DNA from: Canna indica
Taxonomy: Eukaryota > Streptophyta > Magnoliopsida > Zingiberales > Cannaceae
Direction of reading: 5' to 3'
DNA length: 64,000 nucleotides
NCBI GenBank assembly: GCA_034359265.1
Contig: CP136896.1
Coordinates: forward strand, 16,647,501-16,711,500
In this document: in pieces, positions 24,597 to 35,940 of the stretch
How positions within the stretch are numbered: the stretch's first letter is position 1
How the letters are laid out: every line of letters starts with the position of its first letter
Notes under the pieces: model-generated
Database searches by the model: none
What the model saw: only the letters and a program-made list of their open reading frames with translations
What the model was told of the DNA's origin: nothing
Made by a program: the position numbers and the translations under genes

Positions 24597-24918
24597 TGTG
24601 GAAGGTGTTCCGCGCTCGTCCAGATCGGAAGGTGTTCAGATAGAGCCGAGCTAGCACTCGGGAGCCACCCAATTCATCGCATTCGTCTGTTGCTAGCCAT
24701 AGAGGGTGTAAATCGCTAGACAGCACCTTGGATCCAGAGCAAGATCGTGATCTTGGATTCATGAAGCAGAAGATGGAGTACGGTCTTCAAAGGTATAATT
24801 CTTAATATAGTATTGATTTAACTAAGACACATGGATCCGATTGGGTAGATGATCATTTTCATATTTCCGCTGCATGTAACAAATTTTTGTTATTTGCTAG
24901 GTCCTCCATGACCCAACA
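23116..24918 (+). repeat. 3' LTR (1803 bp)
   Basis: Partner of 19458-21261. At 24519-24592 it holds about 24 TA repeats followed by 13 GA repeats, versus GA only in the other LTR. Substitutions are scattered along the whole length, pointing to an insertion that is not very recent. Confidence 0.93.
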
Positions 24919-26180
24919 TATAATTCATAAGACATCATTCATTTTATCTTGTGTTATTATCTTAATGTTTATCATATTGGCATAAATCCTTTTCATCCAT
25001 CTGCTGCCACTTTTTTTTATGTTTACTTTAGATTCAAAGATATGAGGCTATAGGTGATATCTATCGATTAAGAGATTGACCACCGGATCAATGTGACAGT
25101 TGACATTAATAAACAAGTATAGCATTATTTTACTTATGTTATCGTCCTTAGAATAGTACGTAGTATCATTATTTGCAAACTAAAACAAGTGTCTTAAGAA
25201 GCCTTTTGCAACATCTAGTTCAATGATTTTTGGACCATTATGTTTGCCATGAAGACAACCATCCAAAGACTTAGCTAAATTAAGTTTGCTTCCGGAAGTG
25301 AAATGGTGAATTGAGAGAAGTTGTAAACATTTCCCTTGTGCAAATGATCGCAAAAGTAGGAAAAATATATCTTACTTATTACCATCTGAATTGCATTTTC
25401 CTAAAGTACATAAAGTTAGCATTAAAAAACTAAAGCATTTTTTCTATAGTATTTCAAAAAGAATTGTTCAAAACAAATATGTCAACGAATGTAAGTAAGA
25501 TAAAAAGAGTGACATTATATCTTTTATATATAACTAATTATCTAAGGAAATTAATAACCTCTTTATCAATTGTCATTACGAACAAGCTGACGAGATCATT
25601 ATTTTGATATAGATTTTTAGATCTTCAAATCCTAATAATCCTTCCTTGTATCATTTGGTTATCAATATAACAAAATGACATAAATGAAAATGTTAGGATA
25701 GCTAAATGATGATTATTTAAATAAAATGAGAAGATACTATCAACATATATAAGTGTTAAAGTTTCACATTGGTTAAAAATATGGTGAAGATAGCCTTTAT
25801 ATAGTTTGGACAGTCCTCTCCCCATGAGCTACTTTTTGGGATGGAATTAGACCCACTAATTTCTTAATATGGTATCAGAGTCTATCTTGTGGTTGATATT
25901 GTGCCACCCGCAAATGTTCAGTCCTACAAAAATTCACACTCCAGATGTTCAATCCTGACTGTGAGGGTAACAGAGACTTTGACTCCTATATATTATCATC
26001 TAAATCTAATGATGTAGGAGTCTTTATGCACAACGAATAATAAAGATAATGTTTTGATAAATACAACACTTGAATATTTATGTTAAAAGTAATAAAGCCT
26101 CATATTACTTTTAAGATAAAAAGTAATGTCCTCTCTTGCATAAAAAGTAATAATAAATATTAGGAAAGTAATATATAATA
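24919..26180. other. No gene; contains an LTR-end and primer-site remnant
   Basis: AT-rich DNA. At about 25755-25869 the sequence resembles the 3' end of a plant LTR (AAAGTTTCACATTGGTTA, then TTTATATAGTTTGGACAG and CTCTCCCCATGAG) and is followed by TGGTATCAGAG at 25870-25880, the common copia/TRIM primer site. The rest is unrecognised. Confidence 0.5.
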
Positions 26181-28049
26181 TTAGGACATTAACTTTTTTT
26201 ATTATTAGATGTTCAACAGTAAAACTTATTGAAGGTGGAAGAGTTCAATGGCGAGTGAAATCAAGGATGCATTATTATAAGTTTTTACATGTATTTATAC
26301 ACAATCAACAACTAAGGCACAATACAATAATCATACAGATAAAATAGAAAGTAATGCAGAAGGCAATTCTACAAATCAGGTTTTGTATGGAGTCGTTGGT
26401 GGGTAATGAATATGCTGGAGAGGTGGAGTTGCCGAGTTGGTGATGTGACCACGCTGTATGGGAGCTTTACTAATATTCCCCCGCAAGATGGGCCGTTTGG
26501 TAACACCAATCTTGATCCAATGGTCAAGGTAATTTGATGAAGATATCACTTTTGTTAAGGAGTCCGCCAATTGAAATTCAGCAAGTACGTATGTGTTGCT
26601 AACTTCAAAGCTTGAATTTGTTCATGAACGAAGTGGAAATCAAGCTCCACATGCTTCATTCGATTGTGATTTACAGGGTGGTCCGTAAGTTTGGTAGCTC
26701 CCATGATATCACAGAATTGTCGTGGAATTGTTGGATTGAACCAGTTCAACTCTTTGATGATGTTGATAAGGTAGGAGATTTCTGTCGCAATATTAGCCAA
26801 CACTTTATATTAGGACATTAACTTTTTTATTATTAGATGTTCAATGGTAAAACTTATTGAAGGTGGAAGAGTTCAATGGCGAGTGAAATCAAGGATGCAT
26901 TATTCTGAGTTTTTACATGTATTTATACACAATCAACAACTGAGGCACAATACAATAATCATACAGATAAAACAGAAAGTAATGCAGAAGGCAATGCTAC
27001 GAATCAGGTTTTGTATGGAGTCGCTGGTGGGTGATGAATATGCTGGAGAGGTGGAGTTGGTGATGTGACCACGCTGTATGGGAGCTTTGCTAATATCCCC
27101 CCGCAAGATGGGCCATTTGGTAACACCAATCTTGATCCGATGGTCAAGGTAATTTGATGAAGATATCACTTTTGTTAAGGAGTCCGCCAATTGAAAATCA
27201 GCAAGTACGTATGTGTTGCTAACTTCAAAGCTTGAACTTGTTCATGAACGAAGTGGAAATCAAGCTCCACATGCTTCATTCGATTGTGATTTACAGGGTG
27301 GTCCGTAAGTTTGGTAGCTCCCATGTTATCACAGAATAGTCGCGGAATTGTTGGATTGAACCAGTTCAACTCTTTGATGATGTTGATAAGGTAGGAGATT
27401 TTTGTCGCAATATTAGCCAACACTTTATATTAGGACATTAACTTTTTTATTATTAGATGTTCAATGGTAAAACTTATTGAAGGTGGAAGAGTTCAATGGC
27501 GAGTGAAATCAAGGATGCATTATTCTGAGTTTTTACATGTATTTATACACAATCAACAACTGAGGCACAATACAATAATCATACAGATAAAAGAGAAAGT
27601 AATGCATAATGCAATGCTACGAATCAGGTTTTGTATGGAGTCGCTGGTGGGTGATGAATATGCTAGAGAGGTGGAGTTGGTGATGTGACCACGCTGTATG
27701 GGAGCTTTACTAATATCCCCCCGCAAGATGGGCCGTTTGGTAACATCAATCTTGATCCGATGGTCAAGGTAATTTGATGAAGATATCACTTTTGTTAAGG
27801 AGTCCGCCAATTGAAAATCAGCAAGTACATATGTGTTGCTAACTTCAAAGCTTGAATTTGTTCATGAACGAAGTGGAAATCAAGCTCCACATGCTTCATT
27901 CGATTGTGATTTACAGGGTGGTCCGTAAGTTTGGTAGCTCCCATGTTATCACAGAATAGTCGCGGAATTGTTGGATTGAACCAGTTCAACTCTTTGATGA
28001 TGTTGATAAGGTAGGAGATTTTTGTCACAATATTAGCCAACACTTTATA
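26181..28049. repeat. Tandem triplication of the copia C 3' end (620-bp unit)
   Basis: Three consecutive units: 26181-26809 (629 bp), 26810-27429 (620 bp) and 27430-28049 (620 bp). Each holds 45 bp of outside flank (TTAGGACATTAAC...), the LTR, the purine tract and about 330 bp of the RNase H end. Units 2 and 3 are almost identical; unit 1 has more changes, including an 8-bp duplication (CCGAGTTG). The internal side of each junction is CACTTTATA and the flank side ATATTAGG, so a few bases of TATA/ATA microhomology mark the join. Confidence 0.93.
26227..26475 (-). repeat. 3' LTR of copia C (outermost of three tandem copies)
   Basis: 249 bp, repeated at 26855-27095 and 27475-27715 by the tandem triplication. 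Minus strand: TATTAGTAAAGCTCCC ... CCACCTTCAATA. The purine tract TTGCGGGGGAA adjoins it. Confidence 0.88.
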
Positions 28050-30809
28050 CTCCGCCTATGTTAATGATCTCGCTATCATGCGTTGCTTCTTTGAGGACCA
28101 GTTGATTGTGGATTTGCTTAAGAATATAATGTATCCTCCTGTTGATCTTCAATCGTCCTGATCTCCCCCTAGTCCGAGTTAGAATATCTAGTGATATCAA
28201 ATGTTGAATTCGAATCAATGAGGATGTCGTATGATTGGGTGCCTTGAAGATACCGAAAGAGCCTTTTGTAGTGTTGACAGCACTGATAGGGACAATGCAT
28301 GAATTGTGACAATTTGTTGACAACAAAACAAATGTCTGACCGAGTGAAGGATAGATATTGCAGAGCTCTGATTGCCTATTTGTATTGTGCGGGATAAGTG
28401 GGAGGAGATCCATCATTAATAGACAATCTTTTTGAAGCCGAAAGAGGTGTTTTTATCGGCTTTGCCTCATGCATATTGAATCTATGTAATATGTGTGTAG
28501 TATATTTTTGTTGGAAAGGAACAGACCTTTCTGTGTATGTAATACCTCCACACCCAAAAAGTAGTTTAGTGGTTGGAGATCTTTCAAAGAGAATCTTTCG
28601 GCTAACTTGTTGTTGATTTCAATGATTTTTGCTTCTGATGATCCTCTTAAAATTATGTCATCCACATAGATTAGGAGCAGTGTTGTATGATTGCCAAGGT
28701 TTAGAATGAATACTGATGTATCTGATTTTGAATTCCTAAATCCCAATGTATATAGGAATTGAGTCAATTCCTTGTACTGGGCCTGGGGAGCTTTCCTAAG
28801 GCCATATATTGCTTTTTGCAATTTGCAGATTTAGCTGGAATGGTGTTTGTCTTTGAACCCTGACCATTGTGTCATGTATACCTCTTCACTGAGATGTTCT
28901 TGTAGGAATACATTATTAACATCTAGCTAAAAAAGTTTCCAATTAGATTTTACTGCCAAGGATAAAATTTAATCTGATTGTACAGTGCTTGACAACCGGA
29001 CTGAATGTGCTTTTTTGAAGTCGATTCCCGGTCTTTGGTTGTATCCTTTTGCTACAAGTCTTCTTTTAAACCTTTCAATTGAACCATCTACATGTTGCTT
29101 GATGTGGAAAATCCACTGACAACCAATCACATTTTGTTTTTCATCGGGAGGAACTAATGTCCAGGTCTTGGTTCCAATCAGTGCATTAATTTTCTGTTGC
29201 ATTGCATCTCTCCAGACTTTATATTTTAGTGATTGTTTGTGGTTGGTGGGAATGAAAAATTTGTTTGTGGAGGTGTGGAGAGCTGAGTAATTTGTTGGTT
29301 TTCTTGGTTTGAAAATATTATGCTGGGATCTGGTTACCATTCTTGTAGTAGCTGGTTGTGTTGGAGGTATGATGTTCTGTAGAATTGGTGAGGGAACCCT
29401 ATCACTCGCAGCTGAACAAGTAGATTTATCTTGGTGTATTGGACTTTGAGAGATTCTTGTATTTGGTTGATGTATGGATGGTGGAATGGATATATCAGAA
29501 GCATGTATAGGTGTTTCATTTGAAGTGGATTGTTGTTGGTTACTAATAGAGGGATGATTTGTCCAAGTATTGAAGTTGTTGTTGTGAGAATATGAATGAG
29601 AGGAGCTGGCAAATGGCAATATGTGTTATATGAACTTTACATGCCGAGATAGATACAGTTTATTTATATCCATATTTATATCCAAGGAAACACAAGCTTG
29701 AGATTTTAGTTATAGTTTATTTTCAACATAAGGTTTTAGCCAGGGATAGAACAAACACCCGAAGACTTTTAAGGAATAATAATTTGGTGAGATGTTGAAT
29801 AGACGTTCACGTTCGTAGGGTGATTTGTTTTTGAGGATTGGTGTAGTCATACAATTTATTAGGTACACAGCATTGGAAAATGCATACTGCCAGAAGTTTA
29901 GCGGAAGAGAAGCTTGAGACATAAGAGTTAAGCCAGTCTCGACAATATGTCGATGCCTTCTTTCAGCTAAACTTACTCGTTGAGGGATGTAGGGTGGTGA
30001 ACAGTAATGTTGGATGCCGAATTGTTGAAGAAGAGTGGTTAAACCAATGAATTCTCCCCCACCATCTGAGTATATGGATGCTATTTTGAGATTGAGATAA
30101 TCTTCTACTAATGATTTGAAATTTATGAAAACTCGATTAACATTAGACTTGTTCATGAGTGGATAAAGCCAAATATATTTGAAAAAATGATCCCTAAAAA
30201 TAACATAGTATCTATGGCCTTCAATTTAAATTTGGAAACCATATGTTAAAGAGATTGCTTGTGGGGGTGTTCGACGTCTATGCCATATGGAAGTGCTTGC
30301 GCTGGAGGTGAAGGAGTTATTAACCATGGGAGTGGATTGACACTATTCATACAGATCATCCTTATGGCCGCGAGCTAACTGGTTCCCTGTTATCATATCC
30401 TTGACCACAAAGAATTTAGGGAAGAATTTAATCGATGCATTGTTTTGTTGACAGAATTTTGAAATTGATATCAAGTTTCTAGCAAGCAGCAATGAATGGT
30501 GAGCACAAAATATTATTCAATTTAGAGTCAGGAGATAGCAATGCAATACCAGAGTGGGAGATAGGAACAACATTCCCATCGCTTAGAGATATAACATAAT
30601 CCCCATAAGTGCTGATGTAATGATGTGTAGCACATGAATCCACAATCCAATTGGGTTGAGATTTTGAGTTTTGTTCAGTATAATTGATTTGAGGTGGAGG
30701 TCGAGTATTCCCATTGAAACGAGCTCTGCAATTTTTCGCCGAATGCCCATACTTATCACATATTTGATATTGTAGCCTAAATTTGTTTGTCTTGACAGGT
30801 GGTTGTCTA
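27716..30809 (-). pseudogene. copia C pol: nucleocapsid knuckle, protease, integrase, RT, RNase H
   Basis: Minus-strand order from 30809: a CCHC-like knuckle (QICDKYGHSAKNC, first Cys replaced by Tyr), protease (IVDSCATHH, with Cys for the usual Gly after the active-site Ser), integrase (SDGGGEF and SLAERRHRHIVETG, 29710-30156, then FWQYAF and FGCLFYPW), RT (WRDAMQQKINAL, GCQWIFHIKQ, RLVAKGYNQ, then AIYGLRKAPQAQ and LLIYVDDIIL near 28660), and RNase H (CDNMGATKLT, KHVELDFHFVHEQ). The RNase H end is present three times because of the tandem triplication. Stops and frame changes occur near 28040, 28420, 28930 and 29650. Confidence 0.92.
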
Positions 30810-30818
30810 TTCTGATAA

Positions 30819-32775
30819 GGGTTAATTACAAAATATATCTCAACTTTTTGACGTGTTTACCTTAGGGGTGAGCATCGGTTCGATTTGGTTAAAAACCGAA
30901 TCGAAAATTCGGTTAATCGAATCGAACCAAAGGAAAAAATTTAACCGTTTACCGAACCAAAAAAATTCTGCTAATTCGGTTCGGTTCGGTTCGTTAATTT
31001 GGTTCGGTTAATCGAAAAGATTAAAAAAAACCAATTTTTTTTTCAATACATGTGCGACTTGAACCTAAGCATTTTGGCATCTATCAAACTTTAATTTATA
31101 CCTCTCTAACCATCTTAGCAAACTTTATTATCAATTTATTTCTAATTAACACATATTATATATATAATCGAATGTAAAATAAATAATATTACACAACACT
31201 AAGATTCGAACCTAGCAAGTGGAAAGCTTAACATCACACTTAACCACCAAGGCAAATACCAATATCCAATATAATTGTTATTTTATATATATATATATAT
31301 ATATATATTCGGTTAATTCGGTAAATTATACATATAAACTGAAACTTTCCCTAATCTATCCCCACTTTCTAATTTTCTCAATTCAGTACACCACTTTTCA
31401 ATTTGTAACAAATCTATCATATTGTCTACCCAGCGTCAACTTCACCGTTTGAATGTTGACGTGGCACTGCTGACGTGACTAATAATCTCAGTCAGCATTC
31501 AAACACAAACTTTAACTTATTTTTTTCCGGCCCCACCAAACCCAGTCAGCAACCATTTTACAAAATATATCCCGACTTTTGACGTGTTTCCCTAATCTAT
31601 CCTCACTTTTCAATTTTTCTAATTCATTACATCACTTTTCGTTTTGTTACAAATTTATCCCACCGTCTACCCATCATCAACTTCGTCGTCTGAATGTTGA
31701 CGTGGCTAATAATCACAGTCAACATTTAGATGCGAACTTTAACTTCTTCTTTTTTTTGCCCCACCAAACCCAGTCAGCAGATCACGACAAGTTAATTAAA
31801 AAAAATCCACCTTTAAAATCGTATGCTCGTCTCTTCCCCGACCTTGTCGCCTGCTCACCACCAACCTTTCTCTCAGTCCCCGACGTCGCTTGTATCTCTT
31901 CATTCTCCCTGCCTTCATCCTCGTCAACTCTGGTATGTCTCTATTAATTTTCACTTGCTCGCTTGTCTTCCCCCCTTCTGTCTGGTATGGTTAGTATAAA
32001 CAGATAGAAGAATATAATTTATCGTTATAGGCTTTGTTTTGACAAGAAAAATTTTCAACATAGAGAAGAAATCATACTCTTCTGTCTATTTATACTAACC
32101 ATACCAAACGGAAGGGGGGGAGGCAAGCGAGCTAGAGAAAATTAATTGAGACATACTAGAGTCGACGGAGATAAAGACAAGGAACACGAAGAGATGCAGG
32201 CGACATCAGGGATTGAGAGAAAGGCGGGCGGCGAGCAGGCGACAAGGTCAGGGAAGAGGCGAGCAGGCGATTTTAAAGGTGGATTTTTTTTAATTAACTT
32301 GTCGTGATCTGCTGACTGGGTTTGGTGGGGCTAGAAAAAAAGAAGTTAAAGTTCGAGTTTGTATGCTGGCTGTGATTATTATCCATGTCAGTTGCACCAC
32401 GTCAGCATTCAAACAGCGAAGTTGACACTGGGTAGACAGTGGGATAGATTTGTAACAAAATGAAAAATTGTGTACTAAATTTAGAAAATTGGAAAGTGGG
32501 GATAGATTAGGAAAACACGTCAAAAGTCAGGATATATTTTGTAAAATAGTTGTTGATTGGGTTTGGTGGGGCCAGAAAAAAAATAAGTTAAAGTACGCGT
32601 TTGAATGCTGACTGGGATTATTAGCCACGTCAGCATTCAGACAACGAAGTTAATGCTGGACGGTGGGATAGATTTGTTACAAATTGAAAAGTGGTATACT
32701 GAAATGGAAAAATTGAAAAGTTGGGATAGATTAGGGAAACGCATAAAAAGTCGGGATATATTTTATAATTAACCC
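30819..32775. mobile_element. Palindromic (fold-back) Mutator-like element
   Basis: Starts GGGTTAATTACAAAATATATC and ends with the complement-equivalent GATATATTTTATAATTAACCC. A perfect 9-bp target duplication TTCTGATAA (30810-30818 and 32776-32784) is the Mutator hallmark. The element is one long inverted repeat: the left arm has two tandem modules of about 230-250 bp (restart near 31558), mirrored in the right arm (32280-32545 and 32546-32775), and the pairing runs nearly to a centre around 32050. No transposase frame is present. A hAT-like piece (30863-31344) interrupts the left arm. It inserted in copia C between gag and the CCHC knuckle. Confidence 0.88.
30863..31344 (+). mobile_element. 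hAT-like non-autonomous element inside the Mutator-like arm
   Basis: Begins TAGGGGTGAGCATCGGTTCG and contains runs of TTCGGTT/AACCGAA motifs, as in the common plant TAGGGNTGNNC group. Flanking octamers GTTTACCT (30855-30862) and CTTTCCCT (31345-31352) match at six of eight sites. The right terminus is not a clear inverted repeat, so the end may be eroded. A (TA)n run lies at 31287-31309. Confidence 0.65.
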
Positions 32776-32784
32776 TTCTGATAA

Positions 32785-33397
32785 TTGAAAGGAGGCCTTA
32801 CAGAGGTATTTGGTCGTCGTCTATTGTCCCATTGTTGCTGATAACCTGGGTTTATTCTTTGTGGTTGATTATCATTGACATTAACCACCGGTAAATTTGA
32901 TCGATGAGCTAAGAAGACCTCATGTCCTATTAGCTTATCAAATAACTCCTCAATTGAGATAAGGTATTTCTTGAGCGTATGGCAACACTGATGTCATTAA
33001 ATTCTAGCCCTAGACCACTTAAAATTTTGATAGTAAGGGCCGAAGTGTTCACAGGAGCTCCGGCAATGGAAAGTTCATCAGCTAATTATTTAATTTCTTT
33101 GAAGTATTTTGTTACTGATTTAGTTCCTTTGAATGATATGGCAAGTTTGTCCCAGAGACTATAAATGCGTGATTGAGAACGATTGGCAAATTGATTTGCC
33201 AATCGTAACCAACCTTTAGCAGCAGAAGTGGAAGTAGCAACAATGTGAGCAACGGTTGGATCTATAGATGCCATGATCGCATGTCGGATTAGGTCATCTT
33301 GATGTATCCAACCTTTGTAAGTAACATCGAAGAAAGAGGGACAAAGAAAGCCAGCTTCCATCAATGAATGAGAGAATGAGATGTGGTCATAACCAAG
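32785..33397 (-). pseudogene. copia C gag, C-terminal part
   Basis: Minus strand: YDHISFSHSLMEAGFLC, then HIVATSTSAAKGWLRLANQ and IYSLWDKLAISFKGTKSV. This is the UBN2-type gag (family pattern: switch from a TxxxAW-like segment to LxxxLxxLKxG). It joins, across copia D, to the gag start at 40686-40868 (NYMTWKAQIELLPI). Downstream it runs to the Mutator-like insertion at 32776. A stop after FKEIK and others follow. Confidence 0.85.
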
Positions 33398-33510
33398 TTG
33401 GGATTGGAGAATCCATTCTCCCCTCCCAACTTGAGGGGGTGTATTGAAGTATAGAAGTAACCATGATCTCATTACATGTTCTGTTTTCTTACTTTTATCA
33501 TTTTGTTATT
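33398..33510. repeat. Inverted duplicate of the copia D 3' end
   Basis: These 113 bp are the reverse complement of 33788-33900, that is the LTR start, purine tract and last bases of copia D interior (landmarks TTATCATTTTG, GAAGTATAGAAGTAACC, TTGAGGGGGTG and GGAGAATCCATTCTCC). It lies between the copia D LTR and copia C gag, where a target duplication would be expected. Three bases (TAC) separate it from the LTR. Confidence 0.88.
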
Positions 33511-33513
33511 TAC

Positions 33514-33856
33514 TATTAGATCTGGTGAGCTTCCTCAGAAGAATGATCGCCAAGTAGAACAGAAAAGCATCGAGAGAAAAAGAAAACTGGAGGCAAAAAA
33601 GATATTATTCAAAAGATACATCAAAACGGCTACAGGTATCACATTTATACCTAAGCCAGTTCAAGTGAGTGAAAAGACAGAAATACCCTTAACTAACTAC
33701 ATTATTACATTTGATACCAGTACCAGCTGCTCATTTAACAAACACAAGTCGCAGCTCAAGTTCACTAATTATGAAATGTAACATGCGAATAACAAAATGA
33801 TAAAAGTAAGAAAGCAGAATAGGTAATGTGATCATGGTTACTTCTATACTTCAATA
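33514..33856 (-). repeat. 3' LTR of copia D
   Basis: 343 bp; matches 40341-40685 with few differences. Its internal border is the purine tract TTGAGGGGGTG (minus strand). Confidence 0.9.
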
Positions 33857-34303
33857 CACCCCCTCAAGTTGGGAGGGGAGAATGGATTCTCCAATCCCAA
33901 CATGGTTATGAGATTCTGATGTTGAGTCTTTGGAAGTGCCTTAGTCAATATATCTGCAGGTTGATTTTGACTTGAAATGTATAATGGCTACACAACTCCC
34001 TGTTGAAACTTCTCCCTTACAAAGTAACAGTCAACATCCAGATGCTTTGTACGTTCATGAAAAACTAGATTGGTTGTTATATGTAGGACACTCTGGTTGT
34101 CACAAAATATCGGTGTAGGTGTTTGATGTAATATTCCTATGTCTTTCAACAATTTTTGTATTCAAACCAGTTCGGTAGTAGCACTTGAAATGGCTCTGAG
34201 TTCACTTTTTGAACTTGATTTGCTAATAGTATGTTGTTTCTTGCACTTCTAGGTTACAAGAGTTGATCCAAGCTTCACCATGTAGCATGTTATGGATCTT
34301 CTT
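33857..34303 (-). pseudogene. copia D RNase H, last part
   Basis: Continuation of the RNase H region left of the solo LTR insertion. Complementary stretches correspond to the usual HVKTKHLDVDCYFVREK-type end, degraded here by stops and frame changes; the assignment rests mostly on position between RNase H and purine tract. Confidence 0.6.
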
Positions 34304-35935
34304 TGTTGGATGAAATGACACACTGGAGGGGGGGTGAATAGTGTGTTAACTAATTTATTAGCCTAAATCTGATTTTAATCATTTCTTGATTAGTTAGGCT
34401 AAGCACGATATTTATAGCAAGCGGAAGCAATAAATATAAAGCAATAAGCACAAACAACTGACAATGCAAACACAAGAATTTATAGTAGTTTGGCCCCAAT
34501 GCCTACTCCACTACTTAAGCACCTCACTTAGGATTTCCAAACTTAGTTTACTAGATTTAAATCGTTTCCCTTACAAAGAGGACTTTGACTCGAAGAGTCT
34601 CACTCTCAACCTAAGGCACTTCCACACCCGGAAGTCTCCGCCTCCTTACCGAGAGCATTCTTCCACCTCAACCTAAGGGACAACTCAACTAATCCTAGTA
34701 AACTACATTTACAGAGGTGGGTTTAAGCCTTAACACCAAGGCAACCACCAACTCAATCAAACCTAGCAATCTAGGTTTACACACTTGATGTACAATCAAA
34801 ATAAACAACAAAATACAATAACAATTAGAGCAATAAATCAAACAAACTATACTTAGCTCCAAAAGACATTCCCTAGTCCTCTTGATGCCTTGAGATGATG
34901 AATCGATAAATCTTGAAGGCTAAATCAATGAGTTATCCTAGAAACTAGGGATTGCAGAGGGATGGCTCAAGAAATGCTTTAGAGTTGCTCAATGAAGGTT
35001 AAGAGTGATCAAAAAGTTATTTAAGGAAGGCTAGATTTGGGTATTTATAGAGCCAAGAAGAAAATGAAATGTAACAGGCGGCTCAACGGGCGAAAAACTA
35101 GTCATTTCCGTCGTTCGATCGCTTGTCGGTCGATCGTCGGTCGACTGACCGATCGACCGTTCGAGCGACCGCTGGCTTTCTGTGGATTAATCGCTCTGTT
35201 CGGTCGACCGATGAGTCGACTGAATGAGACACGATTCTTCTCATCTGCGATCCGATCGACCGAAGCCTAAAGCCAAAGACGCGATTCAGTGTTCCTCAAT
35301 CCGGTCAACCGATCGGTCGATCGAAGCAGCTACTGTCTATTTTTAACAACATTTGGTCGATCGACCGGTCGATCGAAAACTAGGCAGACTGCTCGTTTGC
35401 TTGGTGTTCTTTGTTTGTTTTGATTCCGTTTTTGGGGTCCAGTACAAATTTTCAGAAAACAGAAATTTTCTAACTTCCCGGGTCAAGTATGGGTAGGCTA
35501 AAGGCTTTCAAAAAATTCTTTAAAATACATCATTATCTAGTTTCTACCCAAGGAACAATTACTGTCATTTTTTATGTCAAGATAATGTCTAGGTCATATG
35601 GCCCTCCAAGGAGCTCCCTAGGTTAGGTGAATTTCAGGGCGGTTTCCGGGTTTTCATGTTTTGGGATTCGGGATTGGTTTTTGAGTTTCTTAGCATCATC
35701 ATGAGGATTTACAATTTATCTAGACACCCTAAACCTAAACTCTAACTTCTCGAATAATCCCGAGCGTCGACGAGCGTCCTTGCCGATTTCTCCAATTTCT
35801 CCTATTTTTCTGATCGGGAACGTCGTGCGCTAACCGCTATGGAACCTGAAAATAAATTTTCATGAAATCATTAGTTCCATGTTTGTTATCATCAAAACCG
35901 AGATTAAGACCAAGGTTGAAAACCTTAAGCCAACA
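34304..35935 (-). mobile_element. Solo LTR, copy 2 (inverted), inside copia D
   Basis: 1632 bp with TGTTGG...CCAACA ends and a perfect target duplication TTCTT (34299-34303 and 35936-35940), interrupting copia D RNase H. Collinear with 17737-19098 and 61011-62646 on the opposite strand. The TATA box (complement TATTTATA, 35042-35049) and the palindrome cluster (35110-35380) lie in the same relative order. No coding region. Confidence 0.93.
35042..35380 (-). promoter_or_regulatory. Palindrome cluster and TATA box of solo LTR copy 2
   Basis: GGTCGATCG, GTCGACTGACC and TCGACCGA motifs recur through 35110-35380. The minus-strand TATA box at 35042-35049 is about 60 bp downstream of the cluster. 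See the matching regions of the other two copies. Confidence 0.55.
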
Positions 35936-35940
35936 TTCTT

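Larger units (their letters stand above)
19458..24918 (+). mobile_element. Copia retrotransposon with 1.8-kb LTRs and deleted interior
   Basis: LTRs of 1804 and 1803 bp (19458-21261 and 23116-24918) start TGTTAGTAGTGTG and end CATGACCCAACA. The flanks are CATAA (19453-19457) and TATAA (24919-24923), four of five matching. The primer binding site TCGTATCAGAGCC lies at 21263 and the purine tract AAGTGGGAGAT ends at 23115. Only 1854 bp of interior remain: leader, the start of gag and the end of RNase H. Long LTRs, gag motif and purine tract suggest the Tork/Angela-like branch of copia; that placement is inference. Confidence 0.93.

Noticed and set aside
24425..24762. Open frames on both strands over the TA/GA microsatellite
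   Set aside because: Simple-sequence translation within an LTR.
26612..27688. Plus-strand open frames repeated at 620-bp spacing
   Set aside because: They are antisense shadows of the RNase H end and LTR of copia C.
31579..31947. 122-residue open frame in the Mutator-like palindrome
   Set aside because: Lies in an inverted-repeat arm, is low complexity, and its mirror copy is broken; no transposase motif.
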